Assembly (NCBI RefSeq): GCF_900142135.1
Contig: NZ_FQZU01000001.1
Span: forward strand, 161,653 to 225,652
DNA: 64,000 nucleotides
Source of the DNA: Desulfatibacillum alkenivorans DSM 16219
GTDB taxonomy: Bacteria > Desulfobacterota > Desulfobacteria > Desulfobacterales > Desulfatibacillaceae
Direction of reading: 5' to 3'
The position numbers were made by a program, and so were the translations under genes. Of the stretch, positions 42,015 through 50,671 are shown one piece after another; the stretch's first letter is position 1, and every line of letters starts with the position of its first letter. The notes below the pieces were generated by a model, which saw nothing but the letters and a program-made list of their open reading frames with translations, searched no databases and was not told the origin of the DNA.

Positions 42015-42488
42015 TTATTCTTCCTTTTTTTCCCCCGCCGGGCTCAGGCCGATGTTTTTCAGGATGAGGATCATGGGCAGAAAGCCGAGAATCAGGGAGA
42101 TTCCGGCCGTGACAGGCCCAAGGGCGCCGGACGTGTAAAAATGCGCGTACACAAATCCGGCGGCCGGCGCGTTGAAAAACGCGCCTGTGATCACGCCGGG
42201 GGAGTACTTCTTATAGGCCAGGGTGGTTGCGGCGTGGTATATGAAGTTAAACACGATGTAGCTGGCGGTGGACAAGCCCAGGGCCAATGTCCACTTGCCG
42301 GGCAGAAACACGGCCAGCCCCACGGCAATGAGCATGTATGCGCCGATCACCGCGTTTCCCAGGAGAAATTGCCGCCGGTCAAAATCCGGTTGAAAGGTTT
42401 TGGCCCACTCCACAAAACGGGGATTTTCCTCGATCCCCACGTGAATCAACTGGGCGATGATGATCAGCCATAATACGTTTAGGTTCAT
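42015..42488 (-). CDS. HXXEE domain membrane protein
   Basis: The 157-residue protein has four hydrophobic segments and begins with the HXXEE signature (LIHVGIEENPRFVEWA, H16 and E20-E21). The HXXEE family is a group of small polytopic membrane proteins of unknown function; conserved His and Glu in the first membrane helix hint at metal binding or catalysis. It starts 12 bases after the DUF2959 lipoprotein gene stop, so the two are co-transcribed. The C-terminus is a charged GEKKEE. Confidence 0.8.
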   Translation of the reverse strand: MNLNVLWLIIIAQLIHVGIEENPRFVEWAKTFQPDFDRRQFLLGNAVIGAYMLIAVGLAVFLPGKWTLALGLSTASYIVFNFIYHAATTLAYKKYSPGVITGAFFNAPAAGFVYAHFYTSGALGPVTAGISLILGFLPMILILKNIGLSPAGEKKEE

Positions 42489-42500
42489 AAAAAGCCTTTT

Positions 42501-43172
42501 CTATTTAACCTGAAATTCCTGGATGAACTGGTTGGAGGACTCGATAGCCGCATTCATGTTTTTGATCAGTACGTCGATTTCTCCCTTCAGGGAGGAGAAC
42601 TCCGAACGCAGGGAGCTGATGGCCTGGGCGTTCAGGTTATGCTTGAGGAACAGGACGTTGTCCTGGAAGGTTTCCAGGATGGGGGTCATGCTTTTTTCAG
42701 CGCGGTGCATGCTGGCCAGCATTTTGTTGTAATGGGATTTGGTGGCCGCAAGCTGCTTTTGGCTTTGAGCGCGAAGGTCGGCGCGTTTGTAAAGCGCCAG
42801 TTCGCCTTCCCATTCCTCGAACAAGGCGTCGGCCACGGACTCGATGCCGTCGATCCGGTCGGACACCCGTTCGGCGGCCTTTTTGCTGTCCTCGTATTCC
42901 GCGTTCAAGCGGTCGTAGGCTTCGCTCAGGTCGCTTGTGGGGACGTGGACCACGCTTCTGAACTGCTCCAGGGCGGACTTGAATTGCTCCTGGGCGTCGG
43001 TCTGGGCGTCCCGGGCGTCCTCCACCCTGTCCACCAGGATGTCCCGCTTATGGATGCCGACTTTTTCCATGGCGTTGTAATAAGTGGACTGGCAGGCGGC
43101 CAAAACCGTCAATAGCAGCGCCGCGGCAAAAAGAATTGCGTATTTTTTTAGGGGTTGATCTTTATGCAGCAT
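42501..43172 (-). CDS. DUF2959 family lipoprotein
   Basis: The 223-residue protein has a signal peptide with lipobox VLAAC (C27), so it is predicted to be lipid-anchored in the periplasm. The mature part is almost entirely helical and coiled coil: SALEQFRSVVHVPTSDLSEA and YDRLNAEYEDSKKAAERVSD are typical of the DUF2959 family. The function is unknown. AGGAG precedes the ATG. It lies between a secreted protein gene (48 bases away) and the HXXEE gene, forming a three-gene envelope operon. Confidence 0.85.
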   Translation of the reverse strand: MLHKDQPLKKYAILFAAALLLTVLAACQSTYYNAMEKVGIHKRDILVDRVEDARDAQTDAQEQFKSALEQFRSVVHVPTSDLSEAYDRLNAEYEDSKKAAERVSDRIDGIESVADALFEEWEGELALYKRADLRAQSQKQLAATKSHYNKMLASMHRAEKSMTPILETFQDNVLFLKHNLNAQAISSLRSEFSSLKGEIDVLIKNMNAAIESSNQFIQEFQVK

Positions 43173-43220
43173 TTCGCGCTCTCCTAAAGCATCAAATAAT
43201 TGATTGATCCAAAAAACTAG

Positions 43221-44159
43221 CTACTGGCCGGGCATGGGCTGCAGAATTCTTACGGAATCCCATTCCCATATTCCGCCCTGATTGGCCAGGGCGAAGCCGG
43301 TGAAGGAATCTCTATAAAACAACTCCACGGTGCGAATCAGGGTTTTTCCATCCACCATGACCAGCATATTGCCGTTCATGTCCCTGCTCCACTGAATCCG
43401 ATGCAACCGGCCGTCTTCCAGCATAGGATATTCGCCGGCCATGTCAATGACATAACTGCGGCCGCCTTTTTCCCGGATGATCTGGATGGGCCGGTCCGCG
43501 GACGGCGACGCGTTGTATACAAGCCGGTACAGGGCCCGGGCCGGGCTTCCGCCCATTAATACCATTTCCATAGCCCCCTGGGAAGGCTCCGCCGCAAAGG
43601 AAACGTCGGCTTCAAAGGCCGCCGGGATGGAGCAGGCGGTTCTGATGACGGCCGGGGTTTCATATTCCTTCACGCTTTGGGTCGCGGCGCCCTGCTGGGA
43701 GCCTTGGTCGTTCGTGGCCGCGTCCAGCATGCCTTTCAACAGGATGTTGAAAACCTCCTCCCCCTGGTTGGAACTGCCGCCTTGCTTGGCGGCGGCTTTC
43801 TTTTCGTTCACCTGGCTGCGAAGGCGCTTGCCTGGGGTGACCAGAAAAAAGCCCGAGTCCACGGTCCAACGGGGGGATAATTTGTAATTGCCGTCCGAAA
43901 AATCGTCCGAAAAAAACACGGTGCGGATTTTAGCCTTGTAGGCTTCCACCAATCCCCGCAGCTCGTCCAGAAAGCTGGGATGGGCGATCATTCTTTTGTC
44001 CGCGCTTTCTATGGCTTTTTCCAGGTCCGAAATCATGGATTGCAGAGTCTGGACGCCGGAGTCGCCGTCGTCCGCTGCAATGGAAGCCGCCGGCATGGCG
44101 AATAATAACCCTGCAATCAGGACGCATGCGGCCAATTTTTTTAAAGTATGATCCAACAT
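43221..44159 (-). CDS. Secreted protein with LamG/DUF1080-like jelly-roll domain
   Basis: The 312-residue protein has a signal peptide ending near ASIAA. A short helical region (residues 35-75) is followed by a domain beginning FFSDDFSDGNYKLSPRWTVD. Domains of this type (concanavalin-like, DUF1080/LamG) are beta-sandwiches that often bind sugars. A Lys/Ala/Gln/Ser-rich linker at about 115-165 interrupts it, and the second part resumes with FEADVSFAAEPSQGAMEMVL and ends WEWDSVRI, a typical jelly-roll closing strand. AGGAGG lies 9 bases before the ATG. It heads the operon with the DUF2959 and HXXEE genes. The ligand is unknown. Confidence 0.7.
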   Translation of the reverse strand: MLDHTLKKLAACVLIAGLLFAMPAASIAADDGDSGVQTLQSMISDLEKAIESADKRMIAHPSFLDELRGLVEAYKAKIRTVFFSDDFSDGNYKLSPRWTVDSGFFLVTPGKRLRSQVNEKKAAAKQGGSSNQGEEVFNILLKGMLDAATNDQGSQQGAATQSVKEYETPAVIRTACSIPAAFEADVSFAAEPSQGAMEMVLMGGSPARALYRLVYNASPSADRPIQIIREKGGRSYVIDMAGEYPMLEDGRLHRIQWSRDMNGNMLVMVDGKTLIRTVELFYRDSFTGFALANQGGIWEWDSVRILQPMPGQ

Positions 44160-44418
44160 AAAAAGTCCTCCTGCACCAGGCGTTATGGCCGAACCAGCAA
44201 GTCAGGGCGCTAAAGGGCTGCTCTTCCCTGCGAAACGGGCTTAAGGGCGGTCCCTGAAACGCGTTCCTGTTCCGGCGGAAATTTTGGTTGCTGATGGTAC
44301 TGGGGAAACCATACCAAATCAGGTTATTGCATGGCAATGTCCTGTTTCACATGGTCTTTAAGATTGACTAAATATTATTAAGGTGATTTACTTTCGCTGC
44401 TTCAAGAGGGGGAGTGCA

Positions 44419-44742
44419 TTGCCGCAATATATCGAAATTTTTCAGCCGAAAACCCAGGCGGAGTCCGCCATAGTGCAGAGTTTTCTCCGCGCGGAGGGCG
44501 TGGATTGCATTGAGAAGCGCCCGCAGCATGAGGGCGCCCAAAAGCCGCGCCCGGAGAAAGGCCTTCCCGCGCCTTTATGGGCGCCCGCGGACCAGGCCGA
44601 ACAAGCCCGTGAAATCGTCGCCGCCTATCTGGAGGAAGCCTCCCTGTCCGAGGAAGAATGGGCCGTCAAGCCGCCGAAAGGCTCCGGCTCCTTTTTGCAG
44701 AAAATCCGAAGCCTGCTTATCAGGATTCTGTCCGGCCCCTGA
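44419..44742 (+). CDS. Small DUF2007-like protein
   Basis: The 107-residue protein begins PQYIEIFQPKTQAESAIVQS followed by FLRAEGVDC, which resembles the DUF2007 putative signal-transducing domain, a small alpha/beta fold. A helical, charged C-terminus ends IRSLLIRILSG. I use TTG 44419 as start, because GAGGGGGAG lies just upstream at 44406-44414 and the similarity begins there; a GTG at 44383 lies before that site. It is transcribed away from the minus-strand envelope operon and precedes a membrane-protein gene by 62 bases. The exact function is unknown. Confidence 0.65.
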   Translation: MPQYIEIFQPKTQAESAIVQSFLRAEGVDCIEKRPQHEGAQKPRPEKGLPAPLWAPADQAEQAREIVAAYLEEASLSEEEWAVKPPKGSGSFLQKIRSLLIRILSGP

Positions 44743-44804
44743 CGGGTTGCGGCTTCGGTCCCATTGTTTCTTTTTGCAATCCTTAAAAGCACAGGAGGTA
44801 AGCC

Positions 44805-45437
44805 ATGACCCCGAATTCCCAGGCCACCCAGGCCATATTGAGAGACCCCAGCAATTTCCAGTGGTATATTATTCCCTTGCTGCTGCTCGTTCTGTACGTC
44901 TACGCCAATGAGGTCCAGCACAAGCGATGGAGCGTCATCCTTGGCGGTCTGGCTTTGTGGGGCATGGACTGGTTCAACGAAATCTGGAACAGCCTGTTCT
45001 TGCACTTCACCAATTTCGCCCCATGCTGGGGCCTGGCCAAGAACTCCTGCTTTATCATCCTTACCGGTCTGAACATAGAAATCTGCTTTATGTTCGCAAT
45101 CATGGGCATTGTGTTTTTAAAGCAATTGCCCGAGGACAAGGACATGAAAATCCTGGGCGTGAACAACCGCTGGTTCATGTCTGTTGTCTTTTCCCTGCTG
45201 GCCGTGTTTGTGGAGATCCTGCTTAATCTGGCCGGCGCTTTGGTCTGGGAGTGGGGTTTCTGGAACATCAAGTTTCCTGTGTTCATCTTTTTACTGGGCT
45301 ATTTTCCGTTTTTTGTTGTTGCCTTTAAGGTGCATGATATGGAAAACAGAAAGAATCAGATCAGGGCCGTTTTGGGGATCCTGGGATTTGACCTGGCCTG
45401 CCTTGTCGTGTTCGGAGGCGTCCTGGGTTGGATTTAA
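44805..45437 (+). CDS. Conserved integral membrane protein of unknown function
   Basis: The 210-residue protein has six hydrophobic segments, for example WYIIPLLLLVLYVYA, FMFAIMGIVFL, VVFSLLAVFVEILLNLAGAL and VFIFLLGYFPFFVVAF. Conserved-looking polar residues within membrane segments (WGMDWFNEIWNSL, NIEICFMF) suggest a functional core. GGAGG lies 7 bases before the ATG. It resembles uncharacterised membrane proteins but I cannot name a family. The next gene, an aldolase, follows after 73 bases. Confidence 0.7.
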   Translation: MTPNSQATQAILRDPSNFQWYIIPLLLLVLYVYANEVQHKRWSVILGGLALWGMDWFNEIWNSLFLHFTNFAPCWGLAKNSCFIILTGLNIEICFMFAIMGIVFLKQLPEDKDMKILGVNNRWFMSVVFSLLAVFVEILLNLAGALVWEWGFWNIKFPVFIFLLGYFPFFVVAFKVHDMENRKNQIRAVLGILGFDLACLVVFGGVLGWI

Positions 45438-45510
45438 CCCCCGTCCTGATTATAACGGCGTTTTTACGCGCGAAATCCATGCACGGATTTCGCCGGCGGG
45501 AGGATAGTAC

Positions 45511-46317
45511 GTGTCCAACATAGGAAAAGATATTCGGATGGAAAGGCTCATGGACCGCAACACCGGCAGGATGGTTGTGGTTCCCATGGATCACGGCGTG
45601 ACGGTCGGCCCCATATTCGGGCTGGTGGATATCGGACAGGCCGTGAACACAATCGCCGAGGGCGGCGCCAATGCGGTCATCGGACACATCGGCCTGCCGC
45701 GTTGGGGCCATCGCAAGGGCGGCAAGGACATCGGGCTGATTCTGCATTTGTCCGCGTCCACCATGGTCTCTCCCAGGCCCAACAAAAAGGTTTTGGTCAA
45801 TACCGTGGAAAACGCCCTCCGTATGGGCGCTGACGGGGTTTCCGTGCATGTGAACCTCGGGGACGACGACGAGCCCGCCATGCTGCAGGCTTTGGGCGAG
45901 GTGGCCGTGGAATGCAACTACTGGGGCATGCCTTTGCTGGCCATGATGTATCCCCGGGGCCGGAACATCGAAAACGAAACCGATCCTGAAATGGTGCGGC
46001 TGGCCGCCCGGGTGGGCGCGGAGTTGGGCGCGGATTTCGTCAAGGTAAGCTACACAGGCGATCCGGAATCCTTTGCCAGGGTGGTGGAGGGATGCCCGGC
46101 GCCTATCCTCATCGCCGGGGGCAGCAAACTCTCGGCCGAAGAAATGTTCGTGACCATTGAAAACGCCATGAAGGCCGGCGCCAAAGGGCTTTCCGTTGGC
46201 CGCAACGTGTTTCAGAGCAAGGACCCTGTGGCCTTTCTGCAGTACGCCTGCTCCATTGTGCACGATGGCATGACAGCCCAAGAGGCTGCAGAGAAATACC
46301 GGGAAAAAGCCGGCTGA
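45511..46317 (+). CDS. DhnA-type class I aldolase / 2-amino-3,7-dideoxy-D-threo-hept-6-ulosonate synthase-like
   Basis: The 268-residue (beta/alpha)8 enzyme has VVVPMDHGVTVGP near 22-34, VSVHVNLGDDDE near 111-122 and the Schiff-base lysine in DFVKVSYTG near 174. It belongs to the DhnA/LacD/DeoC group that includes archaeal-type fructose-bisphosphate aldolase and ADH synthase, the first enzyme of the alternative route to 3-dehydroquinate. In sulfate reducers such enzymes are often the ADH synthase, but the companion AroB' gene is not in this window, so either role is possible. The GTG start follows GGGAGG at 45499-45504. A bidirectional terminator follows. Confidence 0.8.
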   Translation: MSNIGKDIRMERLMDRNTGRMVVVPMDHGVTVGPIFGLVDIGQAVNTIAEGGANAVIGHIGLPRWGHRKGGKDIGLILHLSASTMVSPRPNKKVLVNTVENALRMGADGVSVHVNLGDDDEPAMLQALGEVAVECNYWGMPLLAMMYPRGRNIENETDPEMVRLAARVGAELGADFVKVSYTGDPESFARVVEGCPAPILIAGGSKLSAEEMFVTIENAMKAGAKGLSVGRNVFQSKDPVAFLQYACSIVHDGMTAQEAAEKYREKAG

Positions 46318-46346
46318 TACATTTCATTTCCCATCGCCAAAAAAAG

Positions 46347-46390
46347 TAAACGCCATTCCGGGGGTTCCCGTTCCCGGAATGGCGTTTTTA
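46347..46390. terminator. Bidirectional terminator between convergent genes
   Basis: AAACGCCATTCCGGG pairs with CCCGGAATGGCG over 12 bp, with T residues after it on the plus strand (46385-46389) and A residues before it that form a T tract on the minus strand. It serves the aldolase gene and the YVTN propeller gene. Confidence 0.85.
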
Positions 46391-46479
46391 TTGTCAGGAG
46401 GCGGGATGACCTTGCCATCGGCCGCTTCCGCCAGGGCCTTGCCAGTGACCCTCTGTCCCCGACAAACCGAATTTACTTC

Positions 46480-47832
46480 TTAGTGAAACAGGCTTCCGAT
46501 AAAACAGTCGTTGTTGCTGTCATCGTCGTCATCGTCCTCGCTTTCGTCGGTTGACGCCGAGGCTGAGGTGGAAAAGCCGGAGTCGGCCCCCTCTGTATAT
46601 GCAGCCAGCCGGACATTGTATGTGATGCCGTCGTTCAGGCCAGTAACCCAATAGCTTTCTTCGCTTTCATCAATGAGCGCCCAAATTTTGTATTCCGCTT
46701 CATCCTGGGCTTCTTGTTTGATTTCCAGTTTGAAGCCGTCTTCCGTATTGGAGTTGTCGTTCCATGTGATTTTAAAGCTCGTCTCCCCCACATTGCTGAC
46801 TGTGAGATCGTCCGGAGCATCCGGAGCGTCTCCCCCGATAAAGCAACCCAGACCCATGGGGCCGTTCAGATCGACGATATTGGAAGTGTTGAGATAGGCG
46901 TTGTCCATGGTGGTAACGTTTCCATCCAGGTCCACGATGCTCAGGGTGTTGTCCGTGGAATCGGTTACATAAGCGTCGGAGCCGTTAAGCGGAACGGACA
47001 GGCCGGAAGGCGAGGAGCCCACGGCGACGCCTTCTTCCAACACGGAGAATGTGACGGCGTTGATGATGCTGACGGTTCCGTCGGCCTGGTTGGCCGCATA
47101 CAAGTAGCTGCCCCAGGAGGCCAGGGCCAGGGCGCAGGGGCCGGAGCCTACGGTGATGGTTTTCACCACTTCCAGTTCTTCCCCGTCAATGACTGAAATG
47201 GCGCCGTCCCCCTCGTTGGCTACGTATACGTAATCGTTGTATCTGCCGGCTACGATTCCGCCGGGGGAGTCCCCCACATCGATTGTGGATGCGCCGCCGT
47301 TGCTGATAACCGTTACGGTGTCGTCATCGGCGTTGGTTACAAAAACCGTCTCGCCGTCGCGGAAAACCGCCACGCCCCGGGGATTGTCGCCAACGCTAAT
47401 GGTGGTTGTTTGAATATTATCCATGTCCGAGAGATCCAGTTTGGCGGCCTTGTTCGTGGACGAAGATACAACCCACAAGGCTTTATTGTCCCTGTCAAGA
47501 GCCATCCCCCCCAATTCCCCGCCAATGTTGACAGTGCATATGACGTCGTCCTGGGAGGTGGATATGTGGCTGGTTTGTATGACGGAAACCGTCCCGCTAT
47601 TGGAATTTGCAACAAAAACGTATTGGCCGTCTGAGGTGACGGCCACAGCCTGGGGGCTGTCTTCCACAGCAATTTCCGCGGCAATTTCATCCGTGTCAAA
47701 GTCCACCACGGCTATGGAGTTCGAGCCTGTGTTGGGAATGTATGCGTACATGCCGGCAAAAGCGGCGCCTGAGCCTAAACACAAAAAAATGGCTGCAATG
47801 GTAAAAGTGACTGCCGAATCAACGATTTTCAT
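46480..47832 (-). CDS. Secreted YVTN/YncE-type beta-propeller with fibronectin type III domain
   Basis: The 450-residue protein has a signal peptide ending near AAFA. Residues 25-335 carry YVTN-type propeller repeats, seen in pieces such as VGDNPRGVAVFRDGETVFVT and VGSGPCALALASWGSYLYAA. A fibronectin type III domain follows at about 338-430 (APDDLTVSNVGETSFKITWN, then ITYNVRLAAY). A Ser/Asp-rich linker leads to the terminal CFIGSLFH, similar in type to the end of the FG-GAP protein at 1358-4120. Such propellers often bind proteins or polysaccharides at the surface. CAGGAG precedes the ATG. It is divergent from the GT39-like gene. Confidence 0.88.
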   Translation of the reverse strand: MKIVDSAVTFTIAAIFLCLGSGAAFAGMYAYIPNTGSNSIAVVDFDTDEIAAEIAVEDSPQAVAVTSDGQYVFVANSNSGTVSVIQTSHISTSQDDVICTVNIGGELGGMALDRDNKALWVVSSSTNKAAKLDLSDMDNIQTTTISVGDNPRGVAVFRDGETVFVTNADDDTVTVISNGGASTIDVGDSPGGIVAGRYNDYVYVANEGDGAISVIDGEELEVVKTITVGSGPCALALASWGSYLYAANQADGTVSIINAVTFSVLEEGVAVGSSPSGLSVPLNGSDAYVTDSTDNTLSIVDLDGNVTTMDNAYLNTSNIVDLNGPMGLGCFIGGDAPDAPDDLTVSNVGETSFKITWNDNSNTEDGFKLEIKQEAQDEAEYKIWALIDESEESYWVTGLNDGITYNVRLAAYTEGADSGFSTSASASTDESEDDDDDDSNNDCFIGSLFH

Positions 47833-48008
47833 TTTTTCTCCTGGTCTAAGGGGCCGCGCAATGGCGCCCTCCGCAATGTTGTTTCGCTAAGGGAGTCGGC
47901 GCCAGACAAGGTTTGGTTACAAAGTCTGCAGAAGTATCAATTTTTTTTTGGGTGTGCTATAAAAGCAGTAAATAGACACGATATTCTGCTGGAAAGAGAT
48001 CCGTTTTG

Positions 48009-49496
48009 ATGAGAATTTCACCCTATGCGGCAAGCTTGGCCGGAGCCCTTTTGATCCTTTACGCCCAGGGAGGCTTAGTTCCCGGCTACTCGCCGGATTC
48101 CGTGCAATACCTTGCCTGCGCAAATAATCTCATGGACGGAAACGGCTTCTACTCCTTTGACGGCTTGCCTTATACCGGCTGGGCGCCCTTGCAGCCGCTT
48201 ATCATCGCCTTCATGGGCGTTCTGGGAATGAACCTCGTTACAGCGCCTTTTTGGATTAACCTGCTCAGTTTGGCGGGTATCGTCTTTACCGTACATTATC
48301 TTTTGGAACGGAACCTGAGCAGCCGGCCTTTCATAATTATGGGAACCCTTTCCATGCTCATGCCGGCCATGTTCGCCTTTTATTACATGGCTTGGTCCGA
48401 GCCGCTCTTTTGCCTTTTGGCCCTGTGGCTGGTTATTTTTTTTCACGAATACCTGGAGCGGGAGAAAACCGCGCTTTTGGCTGCGGCCGGGATCATGGCG
48501 GGGCTGGCTTGTTTGCAGCGTTATATCGGCGCCAGCCTTGTGATGGCGGCGGTCTTTCTTTTGCTGGTTCGGCCGGGCCGGGCGGGTTTTTTTCAAAGGA
48601 TCAAAGAATGCCTGCTTTTCGGGACCATCGCCTCCACCCCGGTTTTTGCGTGGATGGCCAGAAACTATCTTACCGTCTCGTATCTTACCGGGCCGCGCAA
48701 GCCATCCGGCCACAACCTTTTTGAAGTCCTCAATACATTCGGCGCCACGGCCGCCTATTTGATTTATCCCTGGGATATGGCCAAACCGCTTAAGGCGCTT
48801 CTGATTTTTGCGGCGGCTGGATTTATGGGATTTGCACTCAAAAAAGCCGGCGGCGTTTCTATGGCCGTCAATTCCTTCAAAAAGTGGACCTTTCCCTGGA
48901 CTCTGGGAGTGATGACCGCCGCTTACATCAGCGCCATCTTTTTTACGTATTTGAACACCCTTCTCGACGACTCCGCAACCCGTTACATAGCTGTTTTATA
49001 TTTCGGAATCATCATTTTGGCCTTTTGGCTCTTTGACCGGGCTTCGTCGGCAAAGGACGGTAAATCCCCGGAGCAGACAAAACAAATCATAATTACCGTG
49101 TGCGCAGCGTGGCTGGCGGCGGGGCTTGTTGGGTCGGTGCAGAATGCCGCGGATTTGCACAATGCCGGCGTTGGCAACTACCATGAAAAAAAATGGGCGG
49201 ACTCGGGGACGGCGCAATGGATAACGCAAAACCCTCCCACAGGGAAGGCGTACAGCAACCTCGCCCGTTTTGTCTATTACAAGACAGGCGCCGAGTGCCG
49301 CCTGTTGCCGAAAGAGCAGTCAAAGCTCGACAGGCTTCACGCCGACGTGCTTGAAGACGGCTCCGTGCAGGTGATCTGGTTCAACGCTTCCAATCGAAAG
49401 CCTGACTATAACCTGGATTTATTTATGAATAAATACCGGGTTGTTGCCAATGCGGCGCTCAATGACGGAAAAGTCGTAACTCTTTTTCCGTCATGA
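48009..49496 (+). CDS. GT39/ArnT-like polyprenol-sugar glycosyltransferase, membrane
   Basis: The 495-residue protein has about 11 membrane segments. The first periplasmic loop contains PGYSPDSVQYLACANNLMDG, where the acidic D-S-x-x-Y motif matches the catalytic loop of ArnT/PMT-type transferases, followed by GLPYTGWAPLQPLIIAFMG. These enzymes use polyprenyl-phosphate sugars to glycosylate proteins or lipids outside the inner membrane. A short periplasmic C-terminal domain follows from about 395. The acceptor and donor are unknown. The ribosome site is weak, and the promoter region is shared with the divergent propeller gene, where a TATAAA lies at about 47958. Confidence 0.75.
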   Translation: MRISPYAASLAGALLILYAQGGLVPGYSPDSVQYLACANNLMDGNGFYSFDGLPYTGWAPLQPLIIAFMGVLGMNLVTAPFWINLLSLAGIVFTVHYLLERNLSSRPFIIMGTLSMLMPAMFAFYYMAWSEPLFCLLALWLVIFFHEYLEREKTALLAAAGIMAGLACLQRYIGASLVMAAVFLLLVRPGRAGFFQRIKECLLFGTIASTPVFAWMARNYLTVSYLTGPRKPSGHNLFEVLNTFGATAAYLIYPWDMAKPLKALLIFAAAGFMGFALKKAGGVSMAVNSFKKWTFPWTLGVMTAAYISAIFFTYLNTLLDDSATRYIAVLYFGIIILAFWLFDRASSAKDGKSPEQTKQIIITVCAAWLAAGLVGSVQNAADLHNAGVGNYHEKKWADSGTAQWITQNPPTGKAYSNLARFVYYKTGAECRLLPKEQSKLDRLHADVLEDGSVQVIWFNASNRKPDYNLDLFMNKYRVVANAALNDGKVVTLFPS

Positions 49497-49713
49497 CGGC
49501 GGCGCCGGTGTTTTAAAGCCGGCGTCCACTTAGTCCGCCTCCGTCTTCAAACCCTATCTGCGGTGCGCCTCCTCCTGCGGTCACTTTTCTTGTCATGCTG
49601 ATTTCCTTGTGATATCATATTTCTATACAGTTGTACGATCGGATGAAATATTGCGTTTTTTAATTCTGTTCAGGTTGGATGGAAAAACCGCCTCACGGAC
49701 TTGCGGATATTCT

Positions 49714-50661
49714 ATGCTCAAAGACGATGAATACGGCTTTTTGGAAGGAAGGCATGAACCGACTGACGATCCGTTTTGGCAGGAGTCCTGGTATTTCAAT
49801 TTTGCAGATTCTGAAACCGGCGCTTACGGGCTGACCCGTATTGCGTATTGCCCTTATAAGGGCAAAGCGGACGGATTGTTGCTGGCTTCCATAAATGGGC
49901 GGCCCGCCATATTATACCCGGCAGTGGGCAAATCTTTGCAATCCAGGGAGGTTTCCATCAACCCGCCTGAGAGCCTGAAAACTAAAGGCCTGGAGTTTGT
50001 TTGCCGCTCTCCCATGGACCATTGGGAATTGAGGTTAAAAACCCGAAACGTGGAAATGAACCTGGCTTTCAAAGCGATAACCCCCATGCACATGTTTCCG
50101 GAAGTGATTACCGCGGAAGGGAAGTCCGCCGCCGCCAGGCATTATGAACAAGGCGGCAAGGCGACCGGCGTGATTCGCCGTAAAGGAAGGAAAATCAAGA
50201 TCAACGGCATGGGGCAGCGCGATCACTCCTGGGGTCCCAGGCATTGGTCCGGGGTGGGATCGTGGACCTGGATAAGCGCGCAATTCTCCTCGGGCTGGGC
50301 TTTTAATTACTGGAACCTGGGCGAGGGGCCGCCGGCGAAAACCTGCGGGTTTCTGGGCGACGCCAAAGGAAGCGTGGATTTGATTCAGGGAGAGGCGGAA
50401 TGGGAAAAAAAGGACGGCTCCGGCTTGAATCTTACCATAACCCCGCAAGGACAGCCAGGAAGGCAAATTGCCTTTCAGGGAAGAACCCGCTGGTCTTTGT
50501 TCAAAGACGGAGCAATCATTAATGAGAATTTCGGCGTTTTTTCCTGCAACGGCGAGCAAGGCGTCGGCGTGGTGGAGCGTCTGTATAAACCCCGTTTCGG
50601 CCTGGCGAGTTACCTGCCGGAAGTCCCCAAAATGGTCGCACTCGGCCTGCAAAGCCTGTAA
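49714..50661 (+). CDS. CrtC/DUF7064-DUF7065-like lipocalin-type protein
   Basis: The 315-residue protein begins MLKDDEYGFLEGRHEPTDDP followed by FWQESWYFNF and carries KINGMGQRDHSWGPRHW near 200, the core signature of the DUF7064/DUF7065 pair. These form a double lipocalin-like barrel related to hydratases of the CrtC type, which act on hydrophobic terpenoids, and to AttH proteins. I start at ATG 49714, where the family alignment begins; the frame upstream is open to a GTG at 49609 but unrelated. The gene is 10 bases before a phosphotransferase gene and surely co-transcribed with it. The substrate is unknown but is probably a hydrophobic small molecule. Confidence 0.7.
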   Translation: MLKDDEYGFLEGRHEPTDDPFWQESWYFNFADSETGAYGLTRIAYCPYKGKADGLLLASINGRPAILYPAVGKSLQSREVSINPPESLKTKGLEFVCRSPMDHWELRLKTRNVEMNLAFKAITPMHMFPEVITAEGKSAAARHYEQGGKATGVIRRKGRKIKINGMGQRDHSWGPRHWSGVGSWTWISAQFSSGWAFNYWNLGEGPPAKTCGFLGDAKGSVDLIQGEAEWEKKDGSGLNLTITPQGQPGRQIAFQGRTRWSLFKDGAIINENFGVFSCNGEQGVGVVERLYKPRFGLASYLPEVPKMVALGLQSL

Positions 50662-50671
50662 GAGAAGAGTT

